DNA of 64,000 bases from Candidatus Binatota bacterium (GCA_012960245.1 DUBO01000036.1:1-64000); one strand, 5' to 3'. Positions 36,080 to 45,614 are shown, counted from the first letter of the stretch. Translations and numbers: made by a program. Notes: generated by a model not told the origin, from the letters alone.

Positions 36080-36121
36080 TCTGGCAACCGGTGTATCGGA
36101 GCAAAACCCTGACGGGCGGTC

Positions 36122-36868
36122 ATGATACTTGTCTGCAATGACGACGGCGTGCACGCGCCCGGCCTGGCTGCTCTGGCCGCTGCACTCGCTCCGCTCGACC
36201 GTGTCTTCGTGGTCGCTCCGGATCGAGAACAATCTGCGGCTGGCCACGCGATCACTCTTTCGCGCCCGCTAAGAGCCGAGCTGCTACGGGAAGGGTGGAT
36301 GGCCGTGGACGGTACGCCTACCGATTGCGTCAACCTTGCGGTGAACGGGTTGCTCGACGAGCGTCCGTGGTTGGTTGTATCGGGCATAAACCGCGGCGCG
36401 AATCTTGGCGACGACATAACTTATTCGGGTACAGTTTCGGCTGCGATGGAGGCCGTGCTCCTGGGAATTCCAGCTATTGCTGTTTCCCAGGCGGGGAAAT
36501 CGAACTTTGATTACGGCGCGGCAGCCTGCTTTACCGCAAATCTCTGCCGGGTGGTCAAGCATTCAGGCCTGCCGGATGATACACTGCTGAATGTGAACGT
36601 GCCTGAGAATCGCAAGCGTGAGGGCTTCGTTGTGACGCGGCAGGGCCGCCGCCGCTACGGTGACGCCATTGTTGAGAAGACGGATCCGCGTGGCCGAAAG
36701 TACTACTGGATCGGCGGCGACGACCTGGGGTTCGATGACGAACCCGGTACAGATCTCGCCGCGGTACATGCCGGGCTGGTTTCGGTGACACCCTTGCATC
36801 TCGACCTTACCAATCACGGCTCGCTCGGTTTTCTCGACGACATCCAGAAGACCTGGGCACCGGACTGA
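36122..36868 (+). CDS. surE: 5'/3'-nucleotidase SurE
   Basis: SurE is a metal-dependent nucleotidase for 5' and 3' nucleoside monophosphates. The N-terminal MILVCNDDGVHAPGL and APDREQSAAGHAITL motifs hold the metal-binding Asp and Ser residues, and NRGANLGDDITYSGTVSAA follows. Length 248 is typical. It precedes a small membrane protein and an NlpD-like gene, an order related to surE-pcm-nlpD. Confidence 0.96.
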   Translation: MILVCNDDGVHAPGLAALAAALAPLDRVFVVAPDREQSAAGHAITLSRPLRAELLREGWMAVDGTPTDCVNLAVNGLLDERPWLVVSGINRGANLGDDITYSGTVSAAMEAVLLGIPAIAVSQAGKSNFDYGAAACFTANLCRVVKHSGLPDDTLLNVNVPENRKREGFVVTRQGRRRYGDAIVEKTDPRGRKYYWIGGDDLGFDDEPGTDLAAVHAGLVSVTPLHLDLTNHGSLGFLDDIQKTWAPD

Positions 36869-36904
36869 TCGCAGCGACATCTCGCCAAAACGTTCCACCT
36901 GCAA

Positions 36905-37390
36905 ATGCTTACCCAGCTCGCACTACTGGTTGCCATCACTTTTGTTCCCGCCCTGGAGCTGCGTGCGTCTATCCCTTATGGCTACCTCGAATCATCGATG
37001 CCCTTCGGTCTCGCGGTAGCTGTCTGCTTGCTTGCCAACGTGGCACTGGCGCCGGTAGTTTGGATTTTTCTGGATCGTGCGGTTCACCTGCTGCTGCGCT
37101 TTGACTGGATACGCGTGATCTACGAAAAAATGGTCGTCCGTACCCAGCGCAACGTGGAGCCTTGGGTCAACAAGTGGGGGGTGCTCGGGCTCGGCCTGTT
37201 CATCGGCATACCGTTGCCGGGGTCGGGAGTTTACTCGGGTGCGTTGGGCGCCTACCTGCTGGGGTTTCGATTCAGGGACTTCATGGCGGCTTCTGTAATA
37301 GGAGTGCTGATGGCCGGAGGCATTGTCAGCCTGGTCATGGTGTCGGGTAGCAGTGCTTTTGACCTGCTCCTGGCAAGGGGTGCGCGGTGA
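36905..37390 (+). CDS. Small membrane protein, COG2426 / small multidrug export family
   Basis: The 161-residue protein has four to five hydrophobic helices, and the family's conserved start (ELRASIPYGYL) and LGLGLFIGIPLPGSGVYSGAL motif near the middle. The family is annotated as a putative drug-export protein, but the evidence is weak. The stop codon overlaps the GTG start of the LysM/M23 gene, which suggests they are co-transcribed. Confidence 0.88.
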   Translation: MLTQLALLVAITFVPALELRASIPYGYLESSMPFGLAVAVCLLANVALAPVVWIFLDRAVHLLLRFDWIRVIYEKMVVRTQRNVEPWVNKWGVLGLGLFIGIPLPGSGVYSGALGAYLLGFRFRDFMAASVIGVLMAGGIVSLVMVSGSSAFDLLLARGAR

Positions 37391-38208
37391 ACAAGGCAAG
37401 AGTGCTGGCTCCCGTCGTCGCGACGCTCGTCGCTTCGTTGGCCATTGGGTGTTCGACCGGTGTTATTCACACGGTGCGAACCGGCGAGAACCTGTACCGC
37501 ATCGGCAAGGCCTACGGGGTTCCGTACCTTCAGTTGGGTAAGGTTAATGGGCTGGACAAGCCTTTTACTCTGCAGCCGGGAGACAGGATTTTTGTGCCCG
37601 AGGCCTCTCGGGTTCTACCGGTCGGGGTTATCACGCCGCGTTCTATTCGCAGTTCTCCGCCAAGGACCGTGAGCCCGCGACCGGCGCGAAAAACGCCGGT
37701 CGCTCGAACGACAGTCAAGAAAAGTGGAGGAGCCCAGGCTGCCGCCAGGATTAAAGAACCGGCCCCGGCTGAAACGGCAGCTGTCAAGAAACCCTCGACT
37801 GCTTCGGGACTGTTCGGCTGGCCGACGGAAGGCAAACTGACTTCGAGTTTCGGACCCCGGGGGGCATCTCATCATGATGGGATCGATATTGCCGGTGAAG
37901 CTGGCAGCGCCGTGATTGCGGCGCGAGCCGGCAAGGTCATATTCAGCGACCAGCTGCCAGGCTACGGTTGGATGATAATACTGGAACACGACAGGGGCTT
38001 CAGTACGCTCTACGCTCACAACAGTAGCAACCGGGTAGCAGTGCGCGACCAGGTATCCCGAGGGCAGCGCATTGCCGACCTCGGTTCATCGGGCCGTACG
38101 GCCAAGCCGCACCTTCACTTTGAAATCCGTCGGCGAAATGTGGTACGGGACCCCATGTACTACCTTTCAGAATCCGGGCAGCAAAGATTAGCCGGTCGCA
38201 GTAACTGA
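37387..38208 (+). CDS. LysM/M23 peptidase lipoprotein, NlpD-like
   Basis: The 273-residue protein has a lipoprotein signal with lipobox LAIGC (about 18-22), a LysM domain (about 30-75), a Lys/Pro/Ala-rich linker and an M23 domain (about 160-262). The M23 motifs HHDGIDIAGE and HLHFEIR are both present, so zinc could be bound, unlike some inactive NlpD. It should act on or regulate septal peptidoglycan. The GTG start overlaps the preceding stop as GTGA. Confidence 0.93.
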   Translation: MNKARVLAPVVATLVASLAIGCSTGVIHTVRTGENLYRIGKAYGVPYLQLGKVNGLDKPFTLQPGDRIFVPEASRVLPVGVITPRSIRSSPPRTVSPRPARKTPVARTTVKKSGGAQAAARIKEPAPAETAAVKKPSTASGLFGWPTEGKLTSSFGPRGASHHDGIDIAGEAGSAVIAARAGKVIFSDQLPGYGWMIILEHDRGFSTLYAHNSSNRVAVRDQVSRGQRIADLGSSGRTAKPHLHFEIRRRNVVRDPMYYLSESGQQRLAGRSN

Positions 38209-38209
38209 A

Positions 38210-38725
38210 GTGGATCTCCGGGAACTCGTCCGCACGATACACGACTTTCCCAAACCTGGTATAGCGTACCGGGACATCACCCCGCTGCTTTCTGACGCGG
38301 CCGCTCTTCGCGCCGTGGTCGATAGCATCGCCGATCGCTTTCGCGGCGAGGTAGACACGGTCGTGGGTATCGAATCGAGGGGCTTTATCATCGGCGCGCC
38401 GGTGGCCTACGCCCTTGGGACGGGCCTGACCCTGGTTCGAAAGGCTGGCAAGTTGCCGTCGAAGATCGTGTCCGAGGACTACGAACTTGAGTACGGCAGC
38501 GATTCTCTGGAGATCCACAGCGATGCCCTGGCCACGGGGGTACGCACGCTCCTGGTCGACGATCTCCTTGCTACCGGGGGCACTGCCGCGGCGACTGGGA
38601 AGCTGGTAGAAGGACTCGGCGCAAAGGTGATCGCATGCGCCTTCGTCATAGAGCTCGAGGCGCTGGGGGGGCGCGCGCGGCTTGCCCCTCACTCCACTTT
38701 TTCCCTTATCCAGTACAGCGATTGA
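38210..38725 (+). CDS. apt: Adenine phosphoribosyltransferase
   Basis: Apt makes AMP from adenine and PRPP. The PRPP-binding motif VRTLLVDDLLATGGTA (about 107-122), DFPKPGIAYRDITPLL near the N terminus and GIESRGFIIGAPVAYALG are all typical. Length 171 matches. The GTG start is 1 base after the NlpD-like stop. It is the last gene before fumarase. Confidence 0.95.
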   Translation: MDLRELVRTIHDFPKPGIAYRDITPLLSDAAALRAVVDSIADRFRGEVDTVVGIESRGFIIGAPVAYALGTGLTLVRKAGKLPSKIVSEDYELEYGSDSLEIHSDALATGVRTLLVDDLLATGGTAAATGKLVEGLGAKVIACAFVIELEALGGRARLAPHSTFSLIQYSD

Positions 38726-38780
38726 TGGCGCTTGCGTTGATACACATTACAAAGCGCGATATGGCTGCGTTCAAGTAGTC

Positions 38781-39662
38781 ATGAGCGATCCATTAACAGA
38801 TCTCTACGAGCCCCTGCTCGAACTCATACGGCGGACGTCTACTGACCTGCCGCGGGATATCGACGAGGCCATGACCGCCGCCCGCGAAAAGGAAGAACCC
38901 GGTTCGGCAGGGGAGAACGTTTTTAATATTCTCCTGCAGAACATCGAGATGTCACGTGCCGGTACCAGTCCGCTTTGCCAGGACACCGGCATGATTTCTT
39001 TCTACGTCCAACACCCCTGCGGAATGTCGCAGTTGGCGTTCAAGCGGGTCGCCGAACGGGCGGTTGCAGCTGCTACCGCGGAGAACCGTTTGCGTCCCAA
39101 TTCGGTCGATTCACTGAGCGGCGAGAGCGTGGCCGACAACCTTGGCGCGGGGATGCCGGTTTTTCACTTCGAAGAGTGGGAGAGCGACGAGATAGACGTT
39201 CACCTGCTGCTCAAGGGAGGTGGCTGCGAAAACGTTGGTGCTCAATTCTCGCTTCCCGACGTGGGGCTGGGTGCGGACAGGGATCTCGCGGGTGTAAAGA
39301 GATGCGTTCTTGAGGCCGTTCACCTCGCTCAGGGGCGCGGCTGCGCGCCGGGTATCCTCGGTGTCGGAATTGGCGGAGACCGCATGGGATCCTACGAGTT
39401 GGCCAAGGTGCAACTGCTGCGCTCGCTCACCGATACCAACCCGGACAGAGTGTTGGCTGATTTTGAAGAAGAAATGTTCGAGCGCTGCAACGAACTGGGC
39501 ATCGGGCCCATGGGTTTCGGTGGCAAGACGACGTTACTTGGCATCAAGGCTGGTGTTCGTAACCGCATACCCGCCTCCTACTTCGTGTCAGTGGCTTATG
39601 CCTGCTGGGCCCACCGGCATCGTCGCCTGGTTGTTTCGAAGGGCAAGACGGAAATCATCTGA
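38781..39662 (+). CDS. Fumarate hydratase class I, alpha subunit
   Basis: The 293-residue subunit is the N-terminal half of a class I, oxygen-labile [4Fe-4S] fumarase (or tartrate dehydratase). The cluster cysteines appear to be C66 (CQDTG), C188 (GRGCAPGI) and C275 (ACWAHRH). The GGGCEN segment has Cys where the family usually has Ser. The ATG at 38781 is preferred to an in-frame upstream start that overlaps apt. The beta subunit follows after 17 bases. Fumarate versus tartrate cannot be distinguished by eye, but fumarase is the usual reading. Confidence 0.92.
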   Translation: MSDPLTDLYEPLLELIRRTSTDLPRDIDEAMTAAREKEEPGSAGENVFNILLQNIEMSRAGTSPLCQDTGMISFYVQHPCGMSQLAFKRVAERAVAAATAENRLRPNSVDSLSGESVADNLGAGMPVFHFEEWESDEIDVHLLLKGGGCENVGAQFSLPDVGLGADRDLAGVKRCVLEAVHLAQGRGCAPGILGVGIGGDRMGSYELAKVQLLRSLTDTNPDRVLADFEEEMFERCNELGIGPMGFGGKTTLLGIKAGVRNRIPASYFVSVAYACWAHRHRRLVVSKGKTEII

Positions 39663-39679
39663 AGGGGAGGTGGACAATC

Positions 39680-40330
39680 ATGATAAACCTCCAGGTACCC
39701 ATTGATGAGAAAATGGTCAGGTCGCTGCGGGTCGGTGACCAGGTTTCGCTGTCCGGAGGCGTGATCACCGCCCGCGACCGCGCGCACAAGTACCTCGTTG
39801 AGGAGTTCGTTGAGGCTTCGCGGCCCAAAGAGGATGAACGCGAGAACCTACTCCGAATCGAGCAGCGATTGAAGGATGGGGTCATCTACCATTGTGGCCC
39901 CGTCGTTAAAGAGCACGCTGACGGACGTGTAGAATTTGTCTCGGCTGGCCCTACTACGAGCATCAGGGAAGAAGGTGTCGAGGCCGAGGTCATCGAGCGT
40001 TTTGGAGTAAGGGCAGTTATCGGCAAGGGCGGCATGGGTGCGAGAACGCTTTCGGCGCTCAAGGAGCACGGCGCTGTTTATCTCCACGCCATCGGTGGAG
40101 CGGCAACCTTTCTCGCTCGTAACGTGGAGCGGGTGGATGGGGTGGTCCATCGCGATTTCGGTGTCCCCGAGGCCATGTGGGAAATCGAGTTGAAAGACTT
40201 CGTTGCCGTGGTAACGATGGATTCGCACGGGGGGAGTCTCCACGACGAGGTTCGCGAGGCGTCGGCTTCGAACCTGTCGGGGGTGCTGGCTTCGATGGGG
40301 CAGGCGCCGGTCGATAAGCGGCAGCGTTAG
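39680..40330 (+). CDS. Fumarate hydratase class I, beta subunit
   Basis: The 216-residue protein is the C-terminal half of class I fumarase, forming an alpha-beta enzyme with the preceding gene. It has LRVGDQVSLSGGVITARDRAHKYL, the VIGKGGMG substrate loop and the AIGGAATFLARNV segment with catalytic residues. A ribosome binding site AAGGGGAGG is 8 bases upstream of the ATG. An iron-sulfur flavoprotein gene follows after 21 bases. Confidence 0.93.
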   Translation: MINLQVPIDEKMVRSLRVGDQVSLSGGVITARDRAHKYLVEEFVEASRPKEDERENLLRIEQRLKDGVIYHCGPVVKEHADGRVEFVSAGPTTSIREEGVEAEVIERFGVRAVIGKGGMGARTLSALKEHGAVYLHAIGGAATFLARNVERVDGVVHRDFGVPEAMWEIELKDFVAVVTMDSHGGSLHDEVREASASNLSGVLASMGQAPVDKRQR

Positions 40331-40351
40331 CTCCCCAGCGCTCCGGGTAAG

Positions 40352-41533
40352 ATGCACAGCTTCAAGGACATGATGAACGACGTGGTGAACTACGGGTCTT
40401 GCTGCGAGTGTGGAACCTGCGTCCTGGTCTGTCCACACAACATCATCGAATATATCGATGGCAAGCCCAAGCAGACGGCCAAGGCTTCTGCCGCCCACGA
40501 CTTCTGCGGCATCAGCGAGGGCATCGGCTGTGATGTTTGCGCGCAGGTCTGCCCACGAATAGGGGACAGGGAGTTTCACCTGCACGACAGCGTGTTTGCT
40601 GAGCAGAAAGCTCAGACCTTTGACGGTGGTTTCGGTAAGTACCAGGAGATCTTCGTCGCTCGTGCGGTTGACCAGGCTGTGCTCGACATCGGCCAGGACG
40701 GTGGAGTGGTGACGACGATCCTGCTGCACTGCCTTGAGCAAGGGCTCATCGACGGGGCGGTCGTGTCGGCACCCGATCCCGAAAAACCCTGTTCGCCGAA
40801 ACCCGTATGCGCTACGACGGCCGACGAGATACGCGACGCTGCCGGTTCCTGGTACACGTACTGTCCCAACGGCCTTGCGATGGAACAGGCGGCGGAAAAG
40901 GAATGCGAAAGCGTGGCCTTCGTTGGCGTCCCTTGCCAGGTGACTCCTCTTCGAAAAGCGGAGCTGTTTGATCCCGGCCTGCTTGTCAACGAGCGCAAGA
41001 AACCCAAGCATCTCGAGCGACAGGCGGCGAGTATCAAGGGGCCTGCCGACCGGGTAACGCTCAGTATCGGGTTGCTCTGTTCCGAGGTGTTCGATTTTGC
41101 AGGCTTGATGGAGGGCAAGATACAGGGCGAGCTTGGTATTCCCCTGTCGACGGTCCGCAAGTTCAATGTAAAGGGCAAGGTCCTGGTCTACCCCGAAGAG
41201 GGCGAGGTCGTCGAGATCGAGCTGAAGGATGCGCAGCAATATGCTCGCGAGGCCTGTGAACACTGCGGTGATTTCTCGGCGGAGCTCGCCGACATCTCCT
41301 GTGGCGGCGTGGGCGCCATGGACTGGACCATAACTGTTGTGCGAACTGACCGAGGCCGCGAAATCATGGACGGGGTCGTGGCGGCAGGTTTGGTTGAAAG
41401 GCGTCCGATTGAAGAGTTCGAGGGCTCGTTGAAAACTATGTTGCGGCTTGCTCGCCGTCAGCACCAACGAGTACCGGCGGAAATAGTTCTACCTGCGGCT
41501 GTTCATCCGCCCCATTTTTCTAAGCCTGGCTGA
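40352..41533 (+). CDS. FrhB-like iron-sulfur flavoprotein (coenzyme F420 hydrogenase/dehydrogenase beta family)
   Basis: The 393-residue protein has an N-terminal ferredoxin domain with C17-x2-C20-x2-C23-x3-C27-P and a second, less regular set C52, C60, C63, C67. The FrhB N and C domains follow, with GIGCDVCAQVCPRIG and the CEHCGDFSAELADISCGG motif near residue 300. Family members are electron-transfer subunits that reduce F420, ferredoxin or other cofactors. Use of F420 cannot be inferred from this sequence alone. The gene lies 21 bases after fumarase beta and ends in a tandem hairpin region. Confidence 0.87.
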   Translation: MHSFKDMMNDVVNYGSCCECGTCVLVCPHNIIEYIDGKPKQTAKASAAHDFCGISEGIGCDVCAQVCPRIGDREFHLHDSVFAEQKAQTFDGGFGKYQEIFVARAVDQAVLDIGQDGGVVTTILLHCLEQGLIDGAVVSAPDPEKPCSPKPVCATTADEIRDAAGSWYTYCPNGLAMEQAAEKECESVAFVGVPCQVTPLRKAELFDPGLLVNERKKPKHLERQAASIKGPADRVTLSIGLLCSEVFDFAGLMEGKIQGELGIPLSTVRKFNVKGKVLVYPEEGEVVEIELKDAQQYAREACEHCGDFSAELADISCGGVGAMDWTITVVRTDRGREIMDGVVAAGLVERRPIEEFEGSLKTMLRLARRQHQRVPAEIVLPAAVHPPHFSKPG

Positions 41534-41569
41534 GGCTTAAGAGTGCACTGCCCCCCCGAGCGGGGGGCA
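41521..41569 (+). terminator. Tandem hairpins downstream of the FrhB-like gene
   Basis: The first hairpin (41521-41539) has a 7-base-pair stem TAAGCCT/AGGCTTA whose loop contains the stop codon. The second (41549-41569) has an 8-base-pair stem, TGCCCCCC/GGGGGGCA. Neither is followed by a clear T run. They probably form a transcription stop or mRNA end before the next promoter. Confidence 0.5.
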
Positions 41570-41576
41570 ATTACCC

Positions 41577-41606
41577 TTGACACTCGTGGGTCTACGGTTC
41601 TATTGT
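41577..41606 (+). promoter_or_regulatory. Predicted sigma-70-type promoter for the PHP-type secreted protein
   Basis: A perfect TTGACA (41577-41582) is followed after 18 bases by TATTGT (41601-41606). The ATG lies 80 bases downstream with a strong CAGGAGG ribosome binding site. The stretch between holds no other feature that I can see. Confidence 0.55.
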
Positions 41607-41686
41607 CACAGGGTTCACCCTCGACCTCAGGAACCCCATTTTTTCTGCGGTCACTTTACGGTGTCCCGTTTGTACCAGGAGGTACC

Positions 41687-44600
41687 ATGAAAGATTTTCT
41701 CCGGCTTGTCGTATCCCGTCTCTCTGTGATGCTCTTCCTCGCGTTCCTGGGCCTTGCGGCCAGTGGCCAAGTGGCTGATGCGGCTTGCATAGGCGCCGGC
41801 GTTGTCGACGACATCAACGACTGCGTCGCCGTCAACAAGGGTAGCAAGGACTGCCTGCTTGGCTTTTCGATTGACGGTGACGGACTGGGTAATCCGCCCA
41901 TCGACCCGAAAAAGGGTGTGCCGGCCACCAAGATAGACTGCGAGGATGGGGCGGCCTGCGACCGTGACGGGCACGTCAACGGGCGCTGCACCTTTCACGT
42001 GGGAATGTGTATCAACATGGGCAGCTGCTCGAGCTCACTCGGCACGCTGACCGTGAAGAAGCCATCGGCCAAGGACGCCAAGGACGCGATAAAAAAGGAG
42101 GCCGAATATTCACAACGCCTGCTGCTGGTGGACGGCATAGGCAGCATGCTTCCCGATACGGCTGAGGTCTGCACCGAGTCTGACCTGGAGTTCGTGGTGC
42201 ACCTGAAAAGCAAGGGTGGCTTCTGCGCCAGTCCGTCGGGACAGAAATGCAGCAACGACCAGGACTGTGATGACTACTGCGTGCGGACTTACAAGAAAGG
42301 CAAGGGTAAAGTGAAGGCGCAGGTTGACGATGGCGGATCGGAAAAGGATGCCGACGCCCTCAAGTTCACCTGCTTGCCGGGGACGCCGGGATCGGCTGCG
42401 GGCGCCGAGGGCCTACAGGTTGCCGACGCGGCCGACCTCATTGGCGGACCGCTTGCCATGGGTCGCACTGGCGACTGGTTGTTGCGCAACAGCGATGTGA
42501 GGGTGGTGGTGCGCGATTCGGGACGCTTGCACTCGTTTATGTTGACCCAGGGTGGGCACATTATCGACGCGGACCTCGTCAGGGACGATCCCTCCGAAGA
42601 CCGAGACAACTTTCAGGGCATGCAGGCACTGATCAACCTCGAGGCTACCCAGGCCACCACTGCAGTGTCTGTGCTCAACGACGGTACGGACGGGAACCCG
42701 GCTATAATTCGCACCACCGGGCCCGATGACCTTCTTGACGTGATCACCCCCCACCTCGCGATATTCCAGGCGGGCAACACGCTGACCGTGGGGCCGGAAA
42801 CCATAGACACCGATTTGCCGCTGGCCCTGCAGACCGACTACATTCTGCGCGCCGACAGCAATTACGTTCAGATTGCCACCACAGTTGAGAACCTGGGAGC
42901 CACCGACCTGAGAATCCCAATGGGTGATTATCTGAACGGCGGTGGCGCACTTGAAATGTTTGCTCCCGGGCTCGGTTACGGGGAGGCCTTGCTGCGCCTC
43001 GGCGGCGACGGCGGGTCGGTCGCTCCCCAGGGCCTGGACTACATCGCCTACCAGGGCGCGGGTGTGGGCCTGGGCGTTACCTACGGGGTAGTTTTCCCAC
43101 GATCGCTAGCGACCGTGGGGATCAACAAGTACAAGGACGGCACTTTTTATACCGGCGCTTTTATCCAGTCAGGAGTCGGCGCGTGGATTCACAGGCAGAA
43201 CCTCGTCGGCTATCTCAATGGCCCCTACCTGACTAAGCCCGAAGCGCCGTTCGAGGTACTGGCCGGTGGTACCAACACCCTCAGGCGCTGGTTTGTCGTT
43301 GGCGAGACCGTGGCCGACGTGACAAGGGCCAGGGAAGAACTGTTCGGCAACGCGCTGGGTGCCATACAGGGAACAATTTCGGTAAACGGAGTACCGGTCG
43401 CTAACGCTCGCGTGGCCTTCACCAAGTTGCCTGGCAACAGATGCGGATTTGCGGCGCCCGGCCTCAACTGCGCCAACGTTTATTCTGCTACCCTGACCGA
43501 CGAGAACGGTTTCTACCGGGCATACGTCGTGCCTGATAACTACGATGTGCAGGTACGCGTCGACGGCGTCCCCTACGAGGCTAGTGCCAGCGAACCGGCG
43601 GCCCATCCGGTTACGGTCAAAAAGAAGAAAACGGAGGTGGTCGACATCGACTTTCCCCAGTCTTCTGCGATACAGGTCAACGTGGTCGACCAGAACGGAT
43701 CCCCGCTGGCGGCCAAGGTCAGCATCGTGGGGTTCGAGGCCAGCCCCGACCCACTTAACATGGACAGCGTAGCTGGGCTGATCGAGAACCCGGGCCGCTA
43801 TTTTGGAGAGCCCTACGAGGACAAGGACGCAGACATCTACGGGATAGTAGACGTCCTTTTTGCCGGTATTACCGGCACCTTGCCCACGACTGCCCTTGAG
43901 CCGGGCAACTACCACGTGGTGGTTTCTCACGGTGGCGAATACGACGTGTATGATCAGGCCGTGACCCTGGTCGCCGGCGCCACTACTGTTGTAAACGCGA
44001 CCGTGAACCGCGTGGTCGACACGACTGGTTTCGTTTCAATAGACACCCACGTGCACATGATCAACAGCGCCGACAGCGCCATGAGCCGGGAGAGGAGAAT
44101 TCTCTCCATGTTGGCCGAGGGCGTGGATTTTTTCTCCAATACCGACCATGACTTCGTGCACGACCTCAGCGCCGAAGTTTCAAGTATGGGGGCTGACGCC
44201 CTGGTGAAAACGGCACCCGGCGACGAGGTGACGAGCTTCGTTTATGGTCACTTCAATACCTGGCCGCTGGTCGTCGACACGGGCTCGCCCATTGGCGGTG
44301 CTTTTGACTGGGGTAGGGCCGGCACCGTTCCGGGCGCGGGGTATCCTTCGGTAGGCAGTTACGACCTGTTGCCCTCGGAGATAATGGCCGGATTCAATCC
44401 CGCCACTCAGGTCATCCAGATCAATCACTTCAACAGCCTGGGGCTAGGTTATTTCAATAACCTGGGAATCGACACTGAAGCCGTGCCTCCAGTGAGTAGC
44501 TCGTTGGTGTACGTTTGTACGGCCGGCTGGCGAATGGGTTTGCCATGTGAGCCCGAGATCTGTCGCGGCGGTGCCAACGACGGTCTTGATTGCGTCGACA

Positions 44601-45598
44601 ACACGGATTGTCCAGACGGTGTCTGTAACGAGCAGGGGTTAGGTCGCGATTGCCCAGCTGGCGGGGGTGTCTGCGCACCATCGCCCGACAACCTGTCCTC
44701 CTTCATTCGCCTGGATCCGGCGGTGGCCAACTTGTACGACGACGGTTACACGGCTCTCGAGGTCTGGATCGAAGGTGGACGTTCGCAGACCAATCTCATG
44801 CGACACGATAACATGGGCGACTGGGCGGGCCTCTTGAACCAGGGCGCTTTCAAGACCGGCATTGCCGATTCGGATACTCATCACGCGGCAGTTGTACCAG
44901 CCGGTTCACCTCGCACCTTTGTTGCGTCTTCCACCGACGATCCGGGTCTCATCAACCCTTCCGAGCTCGCTCTCAACGTGAACGCCGGTCGTGCCATGGG
45001 CTCGAATGGACTGTTCTTGCGGGTAGGCCTGGTAGGGGACGCGGCTGCTACAGCCGGGCACGGTCTGGCCGATTCGTTGACGGTACCTGCCACCGGCGGG
45101 AGCGGTTCGATCGAGGTCCACGTGGAAGCACCGACCTGGGCCGAGTTCGATACCATCGATGTATACATGAACACGGCTCCGGAATGTGAGACCGGGATCA
45201 CCTTCATGGGTGTGGCCGACCGGCGTTGCGACGCGACACCGACAGCCACTTATAACGCTGGCGTCGATTTCACGATCAACACCACTGTTGGGGTGAGCGG
45301 TTCGGGTCAGCGGCTTGAGACTGACTTGAGCATTCCGGTTACCGTGAGCGAAGATACCTGGGTCATAATCGTTGCCAGGGCCACCGACGGAGTGTCGAAG
45401 CCCCTGTTTCCCGTGATCCCTGTGGACCTCCAGCACACGACCTTTGTGAACGCGACCCTCGGGCAGCTCACCGATTCGGCGAGTTCGCCGCCCTGGAACC
45501 TGGGTGAAGAGGGTGTGCTGGCCACCGCGTTCAGCAACCCGTTGTTCTTTGATTTTGAGAACGACAGTTTGTGCAACGGCGGCAGTAGCTGCCCCTGA
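41687..45598 (+). CDS. Exported PHP-domain (CehA/McbA-type) protein with Ig-like and Cys-rich segments
   Basis: The 1303-residue protein has a signal peptide (about 1-32, ending VADAAC) and a Cys-rich N-terminal region (C-x-S-D, C-x-N-x-x-DC) to about 240. A large beta-rich domain and carboxypeptidase-regulatory-like beta repeats (about 570-760) follow. A PHP-type metallohydrolase region then starts at H788-V-H790, with NTDHD (820-822), INHF and SDTHH further on. These match the metal-binding pattern of the CehA/McbA family. A Cys-rich insert (about 955-990) interrupts it. The ATG at 41687 has a perfect GGAGG site. The substrate is unknown. The HEAT and DUF1329 genes follow. Confidence 0.8.
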   Translation: MKDFLRLVVSRLSVMLFLAFLGLAASGQVADAACIGAGVVDDINDCVAVNKGSKDCLLGFSIDGDGLGNPPIDPKKGVPATKIDCEDGAACDRDGHVNGRCTFHVGMCINMGSCSSSLGTLTVKKPSAKDAKDAIKKEAEYSQRLLLVDGIGSMLPDTAEVCTESDLEFVVHLKSKGGFCASPSGQKCSNDQDCDDYCVRTYKKGKGKVKAQVDDGGSEKDADALKFTCLPGTPGSAAGAEGLQVADAADLIGGPLAMGRTGDWLLRNSDVRVVVRDSGRLHSFMLTQGGHIIDADLVRDDPSEDRDNFQGMQALINLEATQATTAVSVLNDGTDGNPAIIRTTGPDDLLDVITPHLAIFQAGNTLTVGPETIDTDLPLALQTDYILRADSNYVQIATTVENLGATDLRIPMGDYLNGGGALEMFAPGLGYGEALLRLGGDGGSVAPQGLDYIAYQGAGVGLGVTYGVVFPRSLATVGINKYKDGTFYTGAFIQSGVGAWIHRQNLVGYLNGPYLTKPEAPFEVLAGGTNTLRRWFVVGETVADVTRAREELFGNALGAIQGTISVNGVPVANARVAFTKLPGNRCGFAAPGLNCANVYSATLTDENGFYRAYVVPDNYDVQVRVDGVPYEASASEPAAHPVTVKKKKTEVVDIDFPQSSAIQVNVVDQNGSPLAAKVSIVGFEASPDPLNMDSVAGLIENPGRYFGEPYEDKDADIYGIVDVLFAGITGTLPTTALEPGNYHVVVSHGGEYDVYDQAVTLVAGATTVVNATVNRVVDTTGFVSIDTHVHMINSADSAMSRERRILSMLAEGVDFFSNTDHDFVHDLSAEVSSMGADALVKTAPGDEVTSFVYGHFNTWPLVVDTGSPIGGAFDWGRAGTVPGAGYPSVGSYDLLPSEIMAGFNPATQVIQINHFNSLGLGYFNNLGIDTEAVPPVSSSLVYVCTAGWRMGLPCEPEICRGGANDGLDCVDNTDCPDGVCNEQGLGRDCPAGGGVCAPSPDNLSSFIRLDPAVANLYDDGYTALEVWIEGGRSQTNLMRHDNMGDWAGLLNQGAFKTGIADSDTHHAAVVPAGSPRTFVASSTDDPGLINPSELALNVNAGRAMGSNGLFLRVGLVGDAAATAGHGLADSLTVPATGGSGSIEVHVEAPTWAEFDTIDVYMNTAPECETGITFMGVADRRCDATPTATYNAGVDFTINTTVGVSGSGQRLETDLSIPVTVSEDTWVIIVARATDGVSKPLFPVIPVDLQHTTFVNATLGQLTDSASSPPWNLGEEGVLATAFSNPLFFDFENDSLCNGGSSCP

Positions 45599-45614
45599 TT
45601 GTAAGGGTTTCTAC

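Noticed and set aside
39848-41467. A 539-codon open frame on the minus strand opposite fumarase beta and the FrhB-like gene
   Set aside because: It lies entirely antisense to two well-supported genes, and has no recognisable domain. Such long antisense frames are expected in GC-rich DNA.
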